In this document: positions 9,145-17,524 of the stretch, one piece after another
Position numbering within the stretch: position 1 is the first letter of the stretch
Layout of the letters: the number at the start of each line of letters is the position of its first letter
Source: Coprobacillaceae bacterium UN01-12pH3A
Lineage (GTDB): Bacteria; Bacillota_I; Bacilli_A; Erysipelotrichales; Coprobacillaceae
Length of the DNA stretch: 64,000 bases
Assembly: GCA_027676805.1 (NCBI GenBank)
Contig: JAQENU010000002.1
Location: 62,001 to 126,000 of the forward strand
Reading direction: 5' to 3'
Notes under the pieces: model-generated
What the model was told of the DNA's origin: nothing
What the model saw: only the letters and a program-made list of their open reading frames with translations
The model's database searches: none
Translations under genes and position numbers: made by a program

Positions 9145-9837
9145 ATTTTTCCAAGGTCGTTCTTTATCCAGCCATCCCTGCTGTTTCCAATAATCTTTTT
9201 CGATAGGAGAAGCACTCCAGTCTTTCTTTTGCATAAGACGCATCATATAAAAAATAGCTTTTGTTTTTATCCCCGCCTTTGCTTTTTTATATTTCACTTT
9301 ATGTGCAAGTGCTGTTGTCTCTTTATCTATCTTTGATTTTATCTTCGGTGAAACCTGTTCCCAATTCATCGCCTGAACACTGATCCCATAACGTTCAATA
9401 TTAGAAATCCCCCAATAAGTCAATGCCGTCACAATATCTTTTATTGCCGATTTTGTACCCGCTCCTGCCGCAGCAGAAACTACAACCGCCTTCTTTTGAA
9501 ACATCACCGCTCTAGGCCGATGGGTCATCCAATAAGTAAAGGTTAAATCAATAAAAGTTTTCATCGGCGCAGAAGCTCTTAAACAATACGTAGGTGTTGT
9601 CAAGATCAGTAAATCTGCTTTTTCAACTTCACTCATTATCTTGTTTTTCTCTGTATAAAAAGGACAGTGCTGTTCTTCCTCGACACATTGATAGCAGCCT
9701 AAACAAAAATGCTCCAAATCTCTTGGCAGGAAAAATTCACTAATCTCATTTTTTACTCCTACCTTATTCGCAATCATCCTGCCAATATGACAGGAACTGC
9801 CTTGATGGTTCTGCCCATGAATCAATACAATTTTCAT
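9124..9837 (-). CDS. NAD(P)H-dependent flavodoxin-fold oxidoreductase
   Basis: 237 aa. The N-terminal MKIVLIHGQNHQGSS phosphate-binding loop and LLILTTPTYCLRA are typical of the FMN-dependent NADPH reductase (IsfA/WrbA-like) fold. A cysteine cluster, CLGCYQCVEEEQHC at residues 45-58, is characteristic of the subgroup annotated as iron-sulfur flavoproteins. About 50 C-terminal residues are basic and of unknown role. It overlaps the tetR stop by 4 nt (ATGA), so it is presumably the target controlled by that regulator. Substrate unknown. Confidence 0.85.
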   Translation of the reverse strand: MKIVLIHGQNHQGSSCHIGRMIANKVGVKNEISEFFLPRDLEHFCLGCYQCVEEEQHCPFYTEKNKIMSEVEKADLLILTTPTYCLRASAPMKTFIDLTFTYWMTHRPRAVMFQKKAVVVSAAAGAGTKSAIKDIVTALTYWGISNIERYGISVQAMNWEQVSPKIKSKIDKETTALAHKVKYKKAKAGIKTKAIFYMMRLMQKKDWSASPIEKDYWKQQGWLDKERPWKNKKVSSH

Positions 9838-10457
9838 ACTGATCCCTCCTTTTTGTACAGGTGATTAAACTGACGAATATGCTGTTCAATTATCCGTAAG
9901 GCTTCCTTTTCTTTTTGCGGCTCACGATCACACAAGGTCAGCATTAAATAAATAGGTGAATAAAAATGTATTGCCATAATATTCGGATTATCATCTTTCA
10001 ATTTATTTTGAAGACCCAGCAAATGAAATAATCCGGATTGATAGGCTAAAGGTCCCTCCACGTACTGCTTTGAATATAAAACTGCTAATTCCGAATCATG
10101 AAATTGCTCGATAGTCAGCATCTTGCGAAATTTACTTACATATTCATCATGCAGAAAATATAGGAATAACTCGGTTCCCATCTTTACCAAAGTTTCTTCA
10201 TCAATCATAGAAAACACATTGACATCCTGATCCGGCTGACTGCCATCCATTTTTAATTGAGCAGTTTGCTGTTCATAGCTTTTTTTCATTTCTTCCAGGA
10301 TTGCATTAAAAATATCCTGCTTGCTTTTATAATGTTTATATAATGAAGGCGCTTTGATCCCTACTGCCTCCGCTATTTCTCCTACATAAACAGCACTGTA
10401 CCCCTTATTTGAAAATAAAGTTAAAGCTTCTTTTAATATCTTTTCTTTCGTTGTCAT
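9834..10457 (-). CDS. TetR/AcrR family transcriptional regulator
   Basis: 207 aa. The N-terminal TetR HTH runs from about residue 5 to 50: ILKEALTLFSNKGYSAVYV, then EIAEAVGIKAPSLYKHYKSK. The C-terminal all-helical ligand domain has no recognisable specificity. First gene of a two-gene unit with the flavoprotein. Its promoter carries two matching 18-bp palindromes (10471-10519), strongly suggesting autorepression released by a ligand, probably one processed by the reductase. Confidence 0.93.
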   Translation of the reverse strand: MTTKEKILKEALTLFSNKGYSAVYVGEIAEAVGIKAPSLYKHYKSKQDIFNAILEEMKKSYEQQTAQLKMDGSQPDQDVNVFSMIDEETLVKMGTELFLYFLHDEYVSKFRKMLTIEQFHDSELAVLYSKQYVEGPLAYQSGLFHLLGLQNKLKDDNPNIMAIHFYSPIYLMLTLCDREPQKEKEALRIIEQHIRQFNHLYKKEGSV

Positions 10458-10470
10458 AACGCACTCCTTT

Positions 10471-10524
10471 GGCTAACTATGATTAGCTTTCTTTTATTAT
10501 AGGCTAATTGTAATTAGCCGTCAA
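10471..10524 (-). promoter_or_regulatory. tetR promoter with two palindromic operators
   Basis: On the minus strand TTGACG (10524-10519), exactly 17 nt, TATAAT (10501-10496). The spacer is almost entirely the palindrome GGCTAATTGTAATTAGCC (10502-10519, read on plus). A second copy, GGCTAACTATGATTAGCT, is at 10471-10488, around or just after the expected transcription start. The copies are 31 bp (about three helical turns) apart. Confidence 0.85.
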
Positions 10525-10542
10525 TGAGAGATTCTTAAATAG

Positions 10543-10584
10543 AAAAAACCGATAACATCGCTGATATTTCAGTGTTATCGGTTT
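10543..10584 (-). terminator. terminator of the XRE operon
   Basis: 12-bp stem AAACCGATAACA / TGTTATCGGTTT (10546-10557, 10573-10584) with a 15-nt loop, then six T on the minus strand. Confidence 0.85.
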
Positions 10585-10594
10585 CTATTATAAT

Positions 10595-10834
10595 TTATAA
10601 ACGAATGATGATGTCATCTCCATCGCTGGAATGCACTTCTACTAATGTCAGCCCTTTAAATTGTTTACGATATTTTTTTATCTGACTTAAAAGATCTCTT
10701 TGTCCCATTGGAGAGATATAGACATACCTTTTTAAGGAATAAAACAAAATAGAAAAGCTATAGCGATTTAAAAATAAGGAGTATGGGAGATATAGCCAAA
10801 GCCTGAATCCTTTAGACTTTATTCGAATCTTCAT
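10595..10834 (-). CDS. small conserved-type protein, partner of the XRE regulator
   Basis: 79 aa, function unknown. It has a basic start, a hydrophobic central stretch (LWLYLPYSLFLNRYSF) and a C-terminal KGLTLVEVHSSDGDDIIIRL strand pair. The start overlaps the regulator stop as TAATG, so it is translationally coupled. The C-terminal strand motif resembles that of small proteins encoded beside SHOCT-like/YvlB-type proteins in Firmicutes. This is a recollection of family pattern, not a search result. Possibly a membrane-associated partner of the fused C-terminal domain in the regulator. Confidence 0.7.
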   Translation of the reverse strand: MKIRIKSKGFRLWLYLPYSLFLNRYSFSILFYSLKRYVYISPMGQRDLLSQIKKYRKQFKGLTLVEVHSSDGDDIIIRL

Positions 10835-11325
10835 TACTCCACCATCACTTCAACAATATCTCCCTGACTGCTTTCAATCTCCACGATTTTTCCAATAGCG
10901 CCGTTTTCAATTAAGGAGATAATCATATGCAAATCCAGTCCTTTCAATATCTCACTGCCATTAAATTCAGGCAGTTCAATTTTCATATCGGCTGCCATTT
11001 TAACGAAAACTAAAGGCAGATTCACTTTAACTTTATCTCCTTCTACTGATAAAATATTGACACGCAGAAACATTTCATTAATATTTTTACGGGCTTCCAT
11101 TGGGACATAGCGGACTGTCTCATCACGCTCTTTCACTAATTCATCAAGGGAAACATTAAAGAATTCTGACAATTCTACTAAAATAGGAAGATCGGGAATA
11201 CTTATGTCTTTCTCCCATTTACTGACTGCTTGAGATGAGACTCCCATCTTTTCTGCCAATTCATCCTGTGTCATCTTTCTTAATTTTCTTAAATCATTGA
11301 TTTTTTCACCCATTGTTTTTTTCAT
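10834..11325 (-). CDS. XRE-family HTH regulator with SHOCT-like/YvlB-type C-terminal domain
   Basis: 163 aa from the ATG preceded by AGAGGT (a longer frame begins at 11349). The N-terminal HTH covers about residues 6-62 (MTQDELAEKMGVSSQAVSKW) and ends SLDELV. Residues about 75-163 carry FLRVNILSVEGDKVKVNLPL and GKIVEIESSQGDIVEVMVE. This beta-rich unit looks like the domain of stand-alone SHOCT-like/YvlB-type proteins, which are linked to envelope stress sensing. The fusion suggests a DNA-binding sensor working with the small coupled protein downstream. The domain identity is inferred. Confidence 0.85.
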   Translation of the reverse strand: MKKTMGEKINDLRKLRKMTQDELAEKMGVSSQAVSKWEKDISIPDLPILVELSEFFNVSLDELVKERDETVRYVPMEARKNINEMFLRVNILSVEGDKVKVNLPLVFVKMAADMKIELPEFNGSEILKGLDLHMIISLIENGAIGKIVEIESSQGDIVEVMVE

Positions 11326-11496
11326 ACATTTACCTCTTTCTGTAATCAACTTACACCTAGATTATAGATGGTAACTCATTAGAAAAGAAGAGACTGGCAG
11401 TTGGATTTTTCGACTCTTAGTTGTAAATCATGAAACCAGCAGTTGAATTATCATTTGAGTTCTCTTTTATTAAAGTATAGACAACAAAATCAAGGA

Positions 11497-11655
11497 TTAA
11501 TCGATTTTAATTCCGATGCGATACCATTCCTGATGTCCTTTATTATCCAGTACTTTTTCATAATTAAATCCCCCTAATATAAAAGCAAGTAAGCAAATAA
11601 CAATACCCGTAAACATACAGATCTTACTTATTTTACTCCATTTATCTTGATCCAT
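11497..11655 (-). CDS. 52-aa single-span membrane peptide
   Basis: An ATG at 11655 preceded by GGAGGGTG opens a 52-aa frame ending in TAA at 11497. It has a charged N terminus (MDQDKWSKIS), one hydrophobic span of about 18 residues (CMFTGIVICLLAFILGGF) and a polar tail ending GIKID. The start lies 28 nt inside the end of the HAAS-domain gene, so translation is probably coupled. PadR-HAAS units are often followed by envelope proteins. This could be a small membrane partner or the shortened remnant of one. No homolog recognised. Confidence 0.65.
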   Translation of the reverse strand: MDQDKWSKISKICMFTGIVICLLAFILGGFNYEKVLDNKGHQEWYRIGIKID

Positions 11656-12239
11656 GAAAAACACCCTCCATTTCTAAATGCACTGCTGACACTGTCAATA
11701 ATTCGCCAGCTTGCACTTTTTGAATAATCAATCGATTTTTGAGCTAAACGCATTGTCCAATAACTTAACCCAACACAAAAGATGCCAACTCCCAGCTGGA
11801 AGACTCCATTAAGAAATGTTGTTATCATGACTGGAACAGCACCAAAAATCCCAATAAGAGCGCCTACAACACTCGTAAAAGCAAGAGATACTGTAATAAT
11901 AGGTAAACACCAAATCATAATCAGAATGGATAAGATAAACATTGCCCCTGCTAATAATAAACTTGCCCACAGCGGAGACCCTAGAATGATTAACGTCTTC
12001 ACTAAAACCGTAGGAGAGGCAGATTGTTCTAAAGCAGGCTGTGATTCACTGATCGCTCTGTCTGCAATTTCTTTTGGTTCTTCCAAACGCGCCACAGCTT
12101 CTTCCTCACTGCAGCCATTTTCCTTATAATCTTCAATCAATTCTTCATAATAATTTAATATATTTTTCTTTTCCGAATAACTAAGCTTAAACAAGGCTTT
12201 ATCCAATTCATTCAAGAACATTTGTTTATTCACGTTCAT
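11628..12239 (-). CDS. HAAS (DUF1700) domain membrane protein
   Basis: 203 aa. The N-terminal HAAS domain (NVNKQMFLNELDKALFKLSY, then EEAVARLEEPKEIADRAI, residues 1-65) is followed by two to three membrane segments (about 80-170). HAAS proteins are usually co-encoded with a PadR regulator, and here the two overlap by 14 nt. The pair is thought to sense or respond to envelope or antibiotic stress. The last residues overlap the start of a 52-aa membrane peptide gene. Confidence 0.88.
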   Translation of the reverse strand: MNVNKQMFLNELDKALFKLSYSEKKNILNYYEELIEDYKENGCSEEEAVARLEEPKEIADRAISESQPALEQSASPTVLVKTLIILGSPLWASLLLAGAMFILSILIMIWCLPIITVSLAFTSVVGALIGIFGAVPVMITTFLNGVFQLGVGIFCVGLSYWTMRLAQKSIDYSKSASWRIIDSVSSAFRNGGCFSWIKINGVK

Positions 12240-12543
12240 TCTCCTCCTTTATAAATTGATAGATTTTTTCTACTTGTTTCCATCCCACAAGAAATTCTTT
12301 TATTTTTTCTTTTCCATTGTCTGTAATCTGATAATATTTACGCAGACGCCCCTGATGTTCCACAGAGTACGTGGTTAAACTGCCATTTGCCTCTAAGCGT
12401 TTTAATATCGGATATAAAGTGGATTCACTTGTTTCAACATAGTCACTTACATCTTTAACGATTTGATAGCCATAGGAATCGCCCCGCTTTAACACGGTCA
12501 AAACACATATATCAAGCAAGCCTTTTTTGAGCTGAATATCCAT
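12226..12543 (-). CDS. PadR family transcriptional regulator
   Basis: 105 aa, the short PadR-s2 type. It shows LKKGLLDICVLTVL, GYQIVKDVSDYVE, the winged-helix recognition segment STLYPILKRLEANGSL and the wing RLRKYYQITDNGKE. It starts 14 nt after a 13-bp inverted repeat that lies across its promoter, so autorepression is likely. It overlaps the HAAS-domain gene by 14 nt; first gene of a three-gene unit. Confidence 0.93.
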   Translation of the reverse strand: MDIQLKKGLLDICVLTVLKRGDSYGYQIVKDVSDYVETSESTLYPILKRLEANGSLTTYSVEHQGRLRKYYQITDNGKEKIKEFLVGWKQVEKIYQFIKEENERE

Positions 12544-12557
12544 TTTATCCCTCCTAT

Positions 12558-12594
12558 CACATAATACTATATATTACATAGTATTATGTGTCAA
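12558..12594 (-). promoter_or_regulatory. padR promoter overlapped by a 13-bp inverted repeat
   Basis: On the minus strand TTGACA (12594-12589), 17 nt, TATAGT (12571-12566). The inverted repeat CACATAATACTAT / ATAGTATTATGTG (12558-12570, 12578-12590) is perfect with a 7-nt centre. It covers the end of the -35, the spacer and the -10. Confidence 0.85.
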
Positions 12595-12603
12595 GTAGTA
12601 AAT

Positions 12604-12630
12604 AAAAAACATTCAGATATGATCTGAATG
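12604..12630 (-). terminator. terminator after the DUF554 gene
   Basis: CATTCAGAT / ATCTGAATG stem with a short loop, followed on the minus strand by T6. It abuts the stop codon. Confidence 0.8.
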
Positions 12631-13332
12631 CTATAAAAGAATTTGGTATAAGCCTACGAATGGCATTACAATCACCAAAGACGGGATAAGATTAATCGCT
12701 TTAATATGTAGTATTTTCGCAACACTCATTCCTAAAATAATGGTCATCAGCCCGCCACATGCCTTGAAGTCCATGATCATGACATCATTGACATAAGGAA
12801 GAATCCCTTTCGCAATTAAAAAGCAGGCAAATAAAATAACGAACTGAGGAATCGGAATCAACGCCTGAGCATATCCCAATGTTGTTCCAAAGAGAATAGC
12901 CGTAAAGAAATCTAAGATCGATTTAGACATCAGCACCGTAGAGTCTCCCGACATTCCTTCAACCAAAGCACCAAAAATACCGGTTCCGCTCATGCAGAAC
13001 ATCACCACAACCAGCAGATACATTTCCATGTATGCACCATGGTCTCCTTCTATCTTAAAAGAACAGCGTTTCAGTATCTTTTCAAAAAAACAAGATACAT
13101 AACGATCAATATGAAGCATTTCTCCAATCACCGTACCAATAATTAACGACATAATCACAATAGGCAGTGTCTGAACATTCACTAAAGAAGTAATCCCGAT
13201 AGACATTGCACACACGCCAAAGACTTTAGGCAAAGTATCCTTTAAATGTTCCGGTACATAATGACGCAGTAATCCGCCAATCAATGACCCAATCAATACG
13301 GCTAATGTATTGACAATCACCCCAAAAGGCAT
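12631..13332 (-). CDS. DUF554 family membrane protein
   Basis: 233 aa, six to seven hydrophobic segments. Family features include the N-terminal GVIVNTLAVLIGSLIGGLLR, MSGTGIFGALVEGMSGD and the C-terminal GGLMTIILGMSVAKI. DUF554 (YdfK-like) proteins are predicted inner-membrane transporters of unknown substrate. The ATG lies 11 nt after the stop of the upstream HAD gene, so both are probably co-transcribed. Confidence 0.88.
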   Translation of the reverse strand: MPFGVIVNTLAVLIGSLIGGLLRHYVPEHLKDTLPKVFGVCAMSIGITSLVNVQTLPIVIMSLIIGTVIGEMLHIDRYVSCFFEKILKRCSFKIEGDHGAYMEMYLLVVVMFCMSGTGIFGALVEGMSGDSTVLMSKSILDFFTAILFGTTLGYAQALIPIPQFVILFACFLIAKGILPYVNDVMIMDFKACGGLMTIILGMSVAKILHIKAINLIPSLVIVMPFVGLYQILL

Positions 13333-13343
13333 AGTTTTTCCCC

Positions 13344-14117
13344 CTAATCAATCAAATTAAAATGTTTACAGGCATATTCAATGCCATCTTCGTCTACACT
13401 TTTAGTTACATAATAGGCTAAACCTTTTAATTCGTCAATAGCGTTCCCCATTGCAATCGAAAACGGCACCTCTTTAAACATCGCAACATCATTTTGTCCA
13501 TCACCAAAAAAGATGATATCTTCAATATTACCGTTTTCTATTTCCACAAGCTCTTTTACCCCCTTATATTTATTATCCGGTTCAAAAGCAATGCATTCAT
13601 CAAAATAGCGCATGATCTTATGAGCATCAATCGTTTGAATCTTATCCTCATCACCGCGATGCAATCCTAAAAAGACTTTATAGGCATCATTTTGACGATG
13701 GTCAAAAGCCTCATTAACTTCAACTGGGAAAGTTTCAAACCCAATTTGTTTTTGTCCGCAAAGCATGGTTGAATTGGCATGCAGTTTCCCCGAATGATCA
13801 ATCATAAAAGCAAAAGGTACTTTCTTCTCTAATAATTCATCACACAAGCGTATAACCAATTGTTTATCTAACGGCTCCACATGAATTAACTGGTCACGAA
13901 TCATTAATCCATGTCCCCCGTCACTCACAATATAATGAATCCCTAATCGTTCTGCCACTGGTTTAACAGTTAATAAGGAACGTCCGGAAGCAATAGCTGT
14001 CACATGACCGTTATCCTGCAATGCTTTAATCGTTCTCAATGTCGATTCGGGAATATACTCTTTCCCATCTTTTACTGAAACCAATGTTCCATCAATATCA
14101 AAAAATATATATTTCAT
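13344..14117 (-). CDS. Cof-type HAD-IIB phosphatase
   Basis: 257 aa. Motif I is YIFFDIDGTLVS, motif II AIASGRS, and the last motif is IIFFGDGQNDVAMF followed by SIAMGNAIDELK. It is a clear paralog of the gene at 1221-1985: the same start, cap arrangement and C-terminal HF-(x)-ID ending. It is upstream of the DUF554 gene in one unit. Substrate unknown. Confidence 0.9.
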   Translation of the reverse strand: MKYIFFDIDGTLVSVKDGKEYIPESTLRTIKALQDNGHVTAIASGRSLLTVKPVAERLGIHYIVSDGGHGLMIRDQLIHVEPLDKQLVIRLCDELLEKKVPFAFMIDHSGKLHANSTMLCGQKQIGFETFPVEVNEAFDHRQNDAYKVFLGLHRGDEDKIQTIDAHKIMRYFDECIAFEPDNKYKGVKELVEIENGNIEDIIFFGDGQNDVAMFKEVPFSIAMGNAIDELKGLAYYVTKSVDEDGIEYACKHFNLID

Positions 14118-14183
14118 ACCCTAACACTCCTTTGTTTATAAGTATAATCGCTGTCTATATTTTTGATATTTCTTTTTCTAAAA

Positions 14184-14214
14184 ATAAAAAAAGAAAATCA
14201 TAAAGATTCTCTTT
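14184..14214 (-). terminator. terminator of the aminopeptidase gene
   Basis: AAAGAAAATC / GATTCTCTTT stem (one G-T pair) with a 5-nt loop at 14190-14214, followed on the minus strand by a T-rich tract. Confidence 0.7.
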
Positions 14215-15443
14215 TAAATAATAAAGTTTCCATCTTTAAACAATTGAATTTTGGTTCCATCAGCACATGTTCCAATGACTTCCATATCCGGACTTCCAAA
14301 CATAAAGTCACAATGAATCATCGAGAAGTTAGCACCGGCGGCTTCCATTTCTTCTTTTGTCATGTTTGAAGCATTTTTCAAATTGCTGCCATAGCAGTTT
14401 CCTAAAGCCAAATGGCACGAAGCATTTTCATCAAACAATGTATTATAGAAAATTAATCCAGTATCTGAAATCGGTGAATGATCACTGATCAGTGCCACTT
14501 CTCCAAGATAACGTGCGCCTTCATCCATATTTAACAGGCTCTCTAACGCTTCCTGATTCTTTTTTGCCTCCGCCTCGATCACCCTTCCATCTTTAAAGAT
14601 GAAATAGAAATCTTCACATAATTTCCCCTGTATGTTTAATGGCTTTGTAGCCACTACTTTTCCGTTAACTTTCAAACGGTGCGGCATACAGAAAATTTCT
14701 TCTGTCGGCATATTGGGTGTAAAGCCAATGTTTGCCGGTGTCATTTCCTGTCCGCCTGACCATTGATGATTTTCTACTAATCCAACTGTCAGATCCGTTC
14801 CTAAACTGTTTTTAAAATGCAGAGATTCAAAAGCGTGATCGGTTAGTAGCTGACGATGCTTTAAAATCGTATCGACATGCTTTTGCCATAATACAATCGG
14901 ATCATCCGTTTCATTTATACGACAACATTCAAATATCGCTTCCCATAGTTTACAAACAGCGACATTTGGCTCCAAATCCGGGAAAACCAAAGCCGCCCAG
15001 TCCGTATTAGGCACACATAACCCTAGCCATTGCCCTTGACTGGTTGATTTATAATAACGGAATGGCTGAAAAGCTTTTGAGGATGCCATTTGTTCAATTT
15101 GAATCTTCTTGCTGTCAATATCACTCAATAGCGATGGTTTAGGTGAGGCAATATTGATCATTGCACACTTTCGCTTAATCTGTTCTTCTTTTTGCTTAAT
15201 CTTCCATTCCGGAATATTTGCCAATTCTTCATCACTGTTGTAAAGGTAGTCTAGGCGATGGCTTTCCGCATCATTCCATTCAATTTCCACTTTTCCTGCT
15301 CCTGCTTCATAAGCCGCTTTAGCGACCATGCGTGTAAATTCCGGGTATTCCAAAGTAGATGTAATCGCTAAATACTGATCCGGCTGTAAATTTACTCCCA
15401 CTTTTACAGCTAAACGTGCATATTTTTCTAGTAACTCTTTCAT
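14214..15443 (-). CDS. ampS: M29 family aminopeptidase
   Basis: 409 aa from the ATG with AAGGAGGGG upstream; 10 extra in-frame codons before it are unlikely to be used. Family signatures are NLQPDQYLAITSTLEYPEF near the N terminus, GVNFTPNMPTEE-like metal ligand region (IGFTPNMPTEEIF), ARYLGEVALISDHSPIS, LALGNCYG and the C-terminal MIHCDFMFGSPDME. M29 enzymes are cobalt- or zinc-dependent thermophilic-type aminopeptidases (AmpS/AmpT/PepS) that act on peptides in the cytosol. Monocistronic. Confidence 0.92.
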   Translation of the reverse strand: MKELLEKYARLAVKVGVNLQPDQYLAITSTLEYPEFTRMVAKAAYEAGAGKVEIEWNDAESHRLDYLYNSDEELANIPEWKIKQKEEQIKRKCAMINIASPKPSLLSDIDSKKIQIEQMASSKAFQPFRYYKSTSQGQWLGLCVPNTDWAALVFPDLEPNVAVCKLWEAIFECCRINETDDPIVLWQKHVDTILKHRQLLTDHAFESLHFKNSLGTDLTVGLVENHQWSGGQEMTPANIGFTPNMPTEEIFCMPHRLKVNGKVVATKPLNIQGKLCEDFYFIFKDGRVIEAEAKKNQEALESLLNMDEGARYLGEVALISDHSPISDTGLIFYNTLFDENASCHLALGNCYGSNLKNASNMTKEEMEAAGANFSMIHCDFMFGSPDMEVIGTCADGTKIQLFKDGNFII

Positions 15444-15550
15444 AGTTCCCCTCCTTATTTTTCCATTATACACTAATTTTAAAGAAAGAAAAACAAAGGC
15501 GTTGATACGTTGCTATTATCTCAACATACTATCCCCTGTTTGCTTTATGT

Positions 15551-17503
15551 TTAAAACTTTATCTTTTTAACAACGAAAAATGCTGTTCCCGCTAATAGTG
15601 TCATAATAAACATAATAACAGGAATCTGTTGGTCTCCGGTCAAGACATTTTCCTTTTCTTTTTCAACAATAGTTTCAGCCTCTGTTCCATTACTTTGATC
15701 TTGATGATCATTTTCTTCTTGCGATGGTATCTGTGGTTTATCTAAGATCGTAATTGTCTCATCTTTTGACAAGACCAAACGATAATTAGCACCGGCACTT
15801 AATGTTCCCAAAGTGATTTTGTGATCTCCCGGTATAAGTTCTCCTTCGATTGCCAAAGAACCAATCAAAGCATCACCATGAAGCAAGCGACTTTCATCAT
15901 AACTATAAGGAATTACCGGAAGGCTTTCCCCTATTGAAAAACGGATATTGGATTGTGGCAAGATTTCTATTTGTCTTGGTTCAACGGTAAATGACATATA
16001 ACCTTCTGTTTCATAGCCGGTATCATCTATTGAACGAACTGTTAGTAGATACTCTCCGGCATCCAGTCTCCGATTTGCAATGACAGATCCATCTTCCTGT
16101 AATGTAAAATCATCCGATGTTGAAACCAAACTCAGTGATTCTGTTTTATGCTCAACAATCGCAGCACTGTCCTTTACTTGACCAATCACCGTTCCTTCTT
16201 CAATCATGCCATATTCAATATATGATGTTAAAGATTCATCCAAAATAACTTGCGGAAGGGTATGTGTTCGCGTTGAAATGACCATTACGATTCGTACTCC
16301 TGCTGTTAGGGTATCATCCGTGGCTACCTGCATTTCACCATTTTCATCTCGATATATCGCTTGTTCTTGATATGGATAAGAATCTTCGGTAAACATCCAA
16401 TATTTCGCAGGATTTCCTTCTGCATCTTTTGCTTGCTGTTCAAATGATGAATCCAAAAACAGTTCATTCACAATGCCGTTATCCATTATTTCGGCATTCA
16501 TAATAAAATAGGATACTTCGGTTAGTGTAGGCATTTTATTTATTATATAATTAATCGCATTATTCTTCACCTGTTTAGCCTCTTCAAAAGTAAACTGGTC
16601 ATAAACATTTTCTGAATAAAGAAGTATACTGTCTCCTATTTCATTGGCTACAATCCATTTTACCGGATGATCAGATGAATCTTGCCCAAATTGCAGACGA
16701 TCCCCTTGTTTAAACAGACACTTATTTTCTAAGACTGTCAATGTAGGCTTATTCCCTTTTAATATAATCTCATAATTGGCACTATTAAAATAAATTTCCA
16801 GATTAGGGTAAACCCCTTGACGATAATAATCACTGCCGTCATTTGGTGCGATAGTAACGGAGTTCATGATTGATTCTAAAGTATCTCCCGAAACAAGAGT
16901 TCCCTCTTCTAAATGACATTGAAATGGTAAGTTGTAACGATTGTAAATGCCATCTAATACTTCTAGATCATCAACGGATACTGCAATGTTTCTTTTTGTT
17001 ATTTCCGCTGTTATATCAGGAGTCAGTGTAAAACAATAAGATGAAGAATTTATTTGTATATCTCCGCTTGTTATTTCGACAGTTTGAGGATACCAGGTAT
17101 TTGTCACTTGATAATCTAAACTTCCTGAAAAAACACTGTCTGCATCGTCAAACACACTCCCATCTTCTTGATACACTTTATATGTTGGAATAAATGTCTC
17201 CCCATATTGAATGGATTGATTTTGATCAGGGGTAATCGTTAAGACAGGATAAGAGTATGGGCGATCTGTAACAACTGTAGACGAAGCCAGCATGCTATAG
17301 TCTAAACCATAAGCATTCCCGGTCGTACTTAAAAGTGAGATTACATCCCCAGTTCCCTGAAATAATGGAATATTAACTCTTGCCTGATCATCACTCATTA
17401 TTGAATAGACATGATCTCCACAAGTAATGGAAATTTCTTTAGAACGATCAACTTTATCGAGCTGAATAGACGCAAAACGGACAGAATGACCAGCCTGATC
17501 CAA
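15551..17503 (-). CDS. C-terminal part of an interrupted cell-surface protein
   Basis: Reading frame continuing directly from the N-terminal part (17522-18391) beyond a single TAG. The first possible start is TTG at 17503, with no ribosome site. It contains beta-rich MBG/YDG-like repeats (VLTITPDQNQSIQYGETFIPTYKV and similar), a DUF6273-like segment (WIVANEIGDSILLYSENVYD), an Ig-like region, an acidic linker and a C-terminal membrane anchor (VIMFIMTLLAGTAFFVVKKIKF). No clear LPxTG; the sequence before the anchor is LTGDQQIP. As it stands this part is probably not made unless the stop is read through. Confidence 0.6.
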   Translation of the reverse strand: MDQAGHSVRFASIQLDKVDRSKEISITCGDHVYSIMSDDQARVNIPLFQGTGDVISLLSTTGNAYGLDYSMLASSTVVTDRPYSYPVLTITPDQNQSIQYGETFIPTYKVYQEDGSVFDDADSVFSGSLDYQVTNTWYPQTVEITSGDIQINSSSYCFTLTPDITAEITKRNIAVSVDDLEVLDGIYNRYNLPFQCHLEEGTLVSGDTLESIMNSVTIAPNDGSDYYRQGVYPNLEIYFNSANYEIILKGNKPTLTVLENKCLFKQGDRLQFGQDSSDHPVKWIVANEIGDSILLYSENVYDQFTFEEAKQVKNNAINYIINKMPTLTEVSYFIMNAEIMDNGIVNELFLDSSFEQQAKDAEGNPAKYWMFTEDSYPYQEQAIYRDENGEMQVATDDTLTAGVRIVMVISTRTHTLPQVILDESLTSYIEYGMIEEGTVIGQVKDSAAIVEHKTESLSLVSTSDDFTLQEDGSVIANRRLDAGEYLLTVRSIDDTGYETEGYMSFTVEPRQIEILPQSNIRFSIGESLPVIPYSYDESRLLHGDALIGSLAIEGELIPGDHKITLGTLSAGANYRLVLSKDETITILDKPQIPSQEENDHQDQSNGTEAETIVEKEKENVLTGDQQIPVIMFIMTLLAGTAFFVVKKIKF

Positions 17504-17521
17504 TGGAGATACAGTGAATTG

Positions 17522-17524
17522 CTA
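17522..17524 (-). other. in-frame TAG interrupting one long gene
   Basis: The frame reads ...AAT TGG TAG CAA TTC ACT... and stays open on both sides without any shift. It joins the 289-aa secreted N part to the 650-aa anchored C part. Other genes here use TAG as a normal stop. A CAG-to-TAG (Gln) mutation is the simplest origin. Confidence 0.85.

Noticed and set aside
17522..17524. TAG reassigned to an amino acid genome-wide
   Set aside because: Several clearly complete genes here (for example dapF, dapL, degV and the lipoprotein at 34945) end in TAG.
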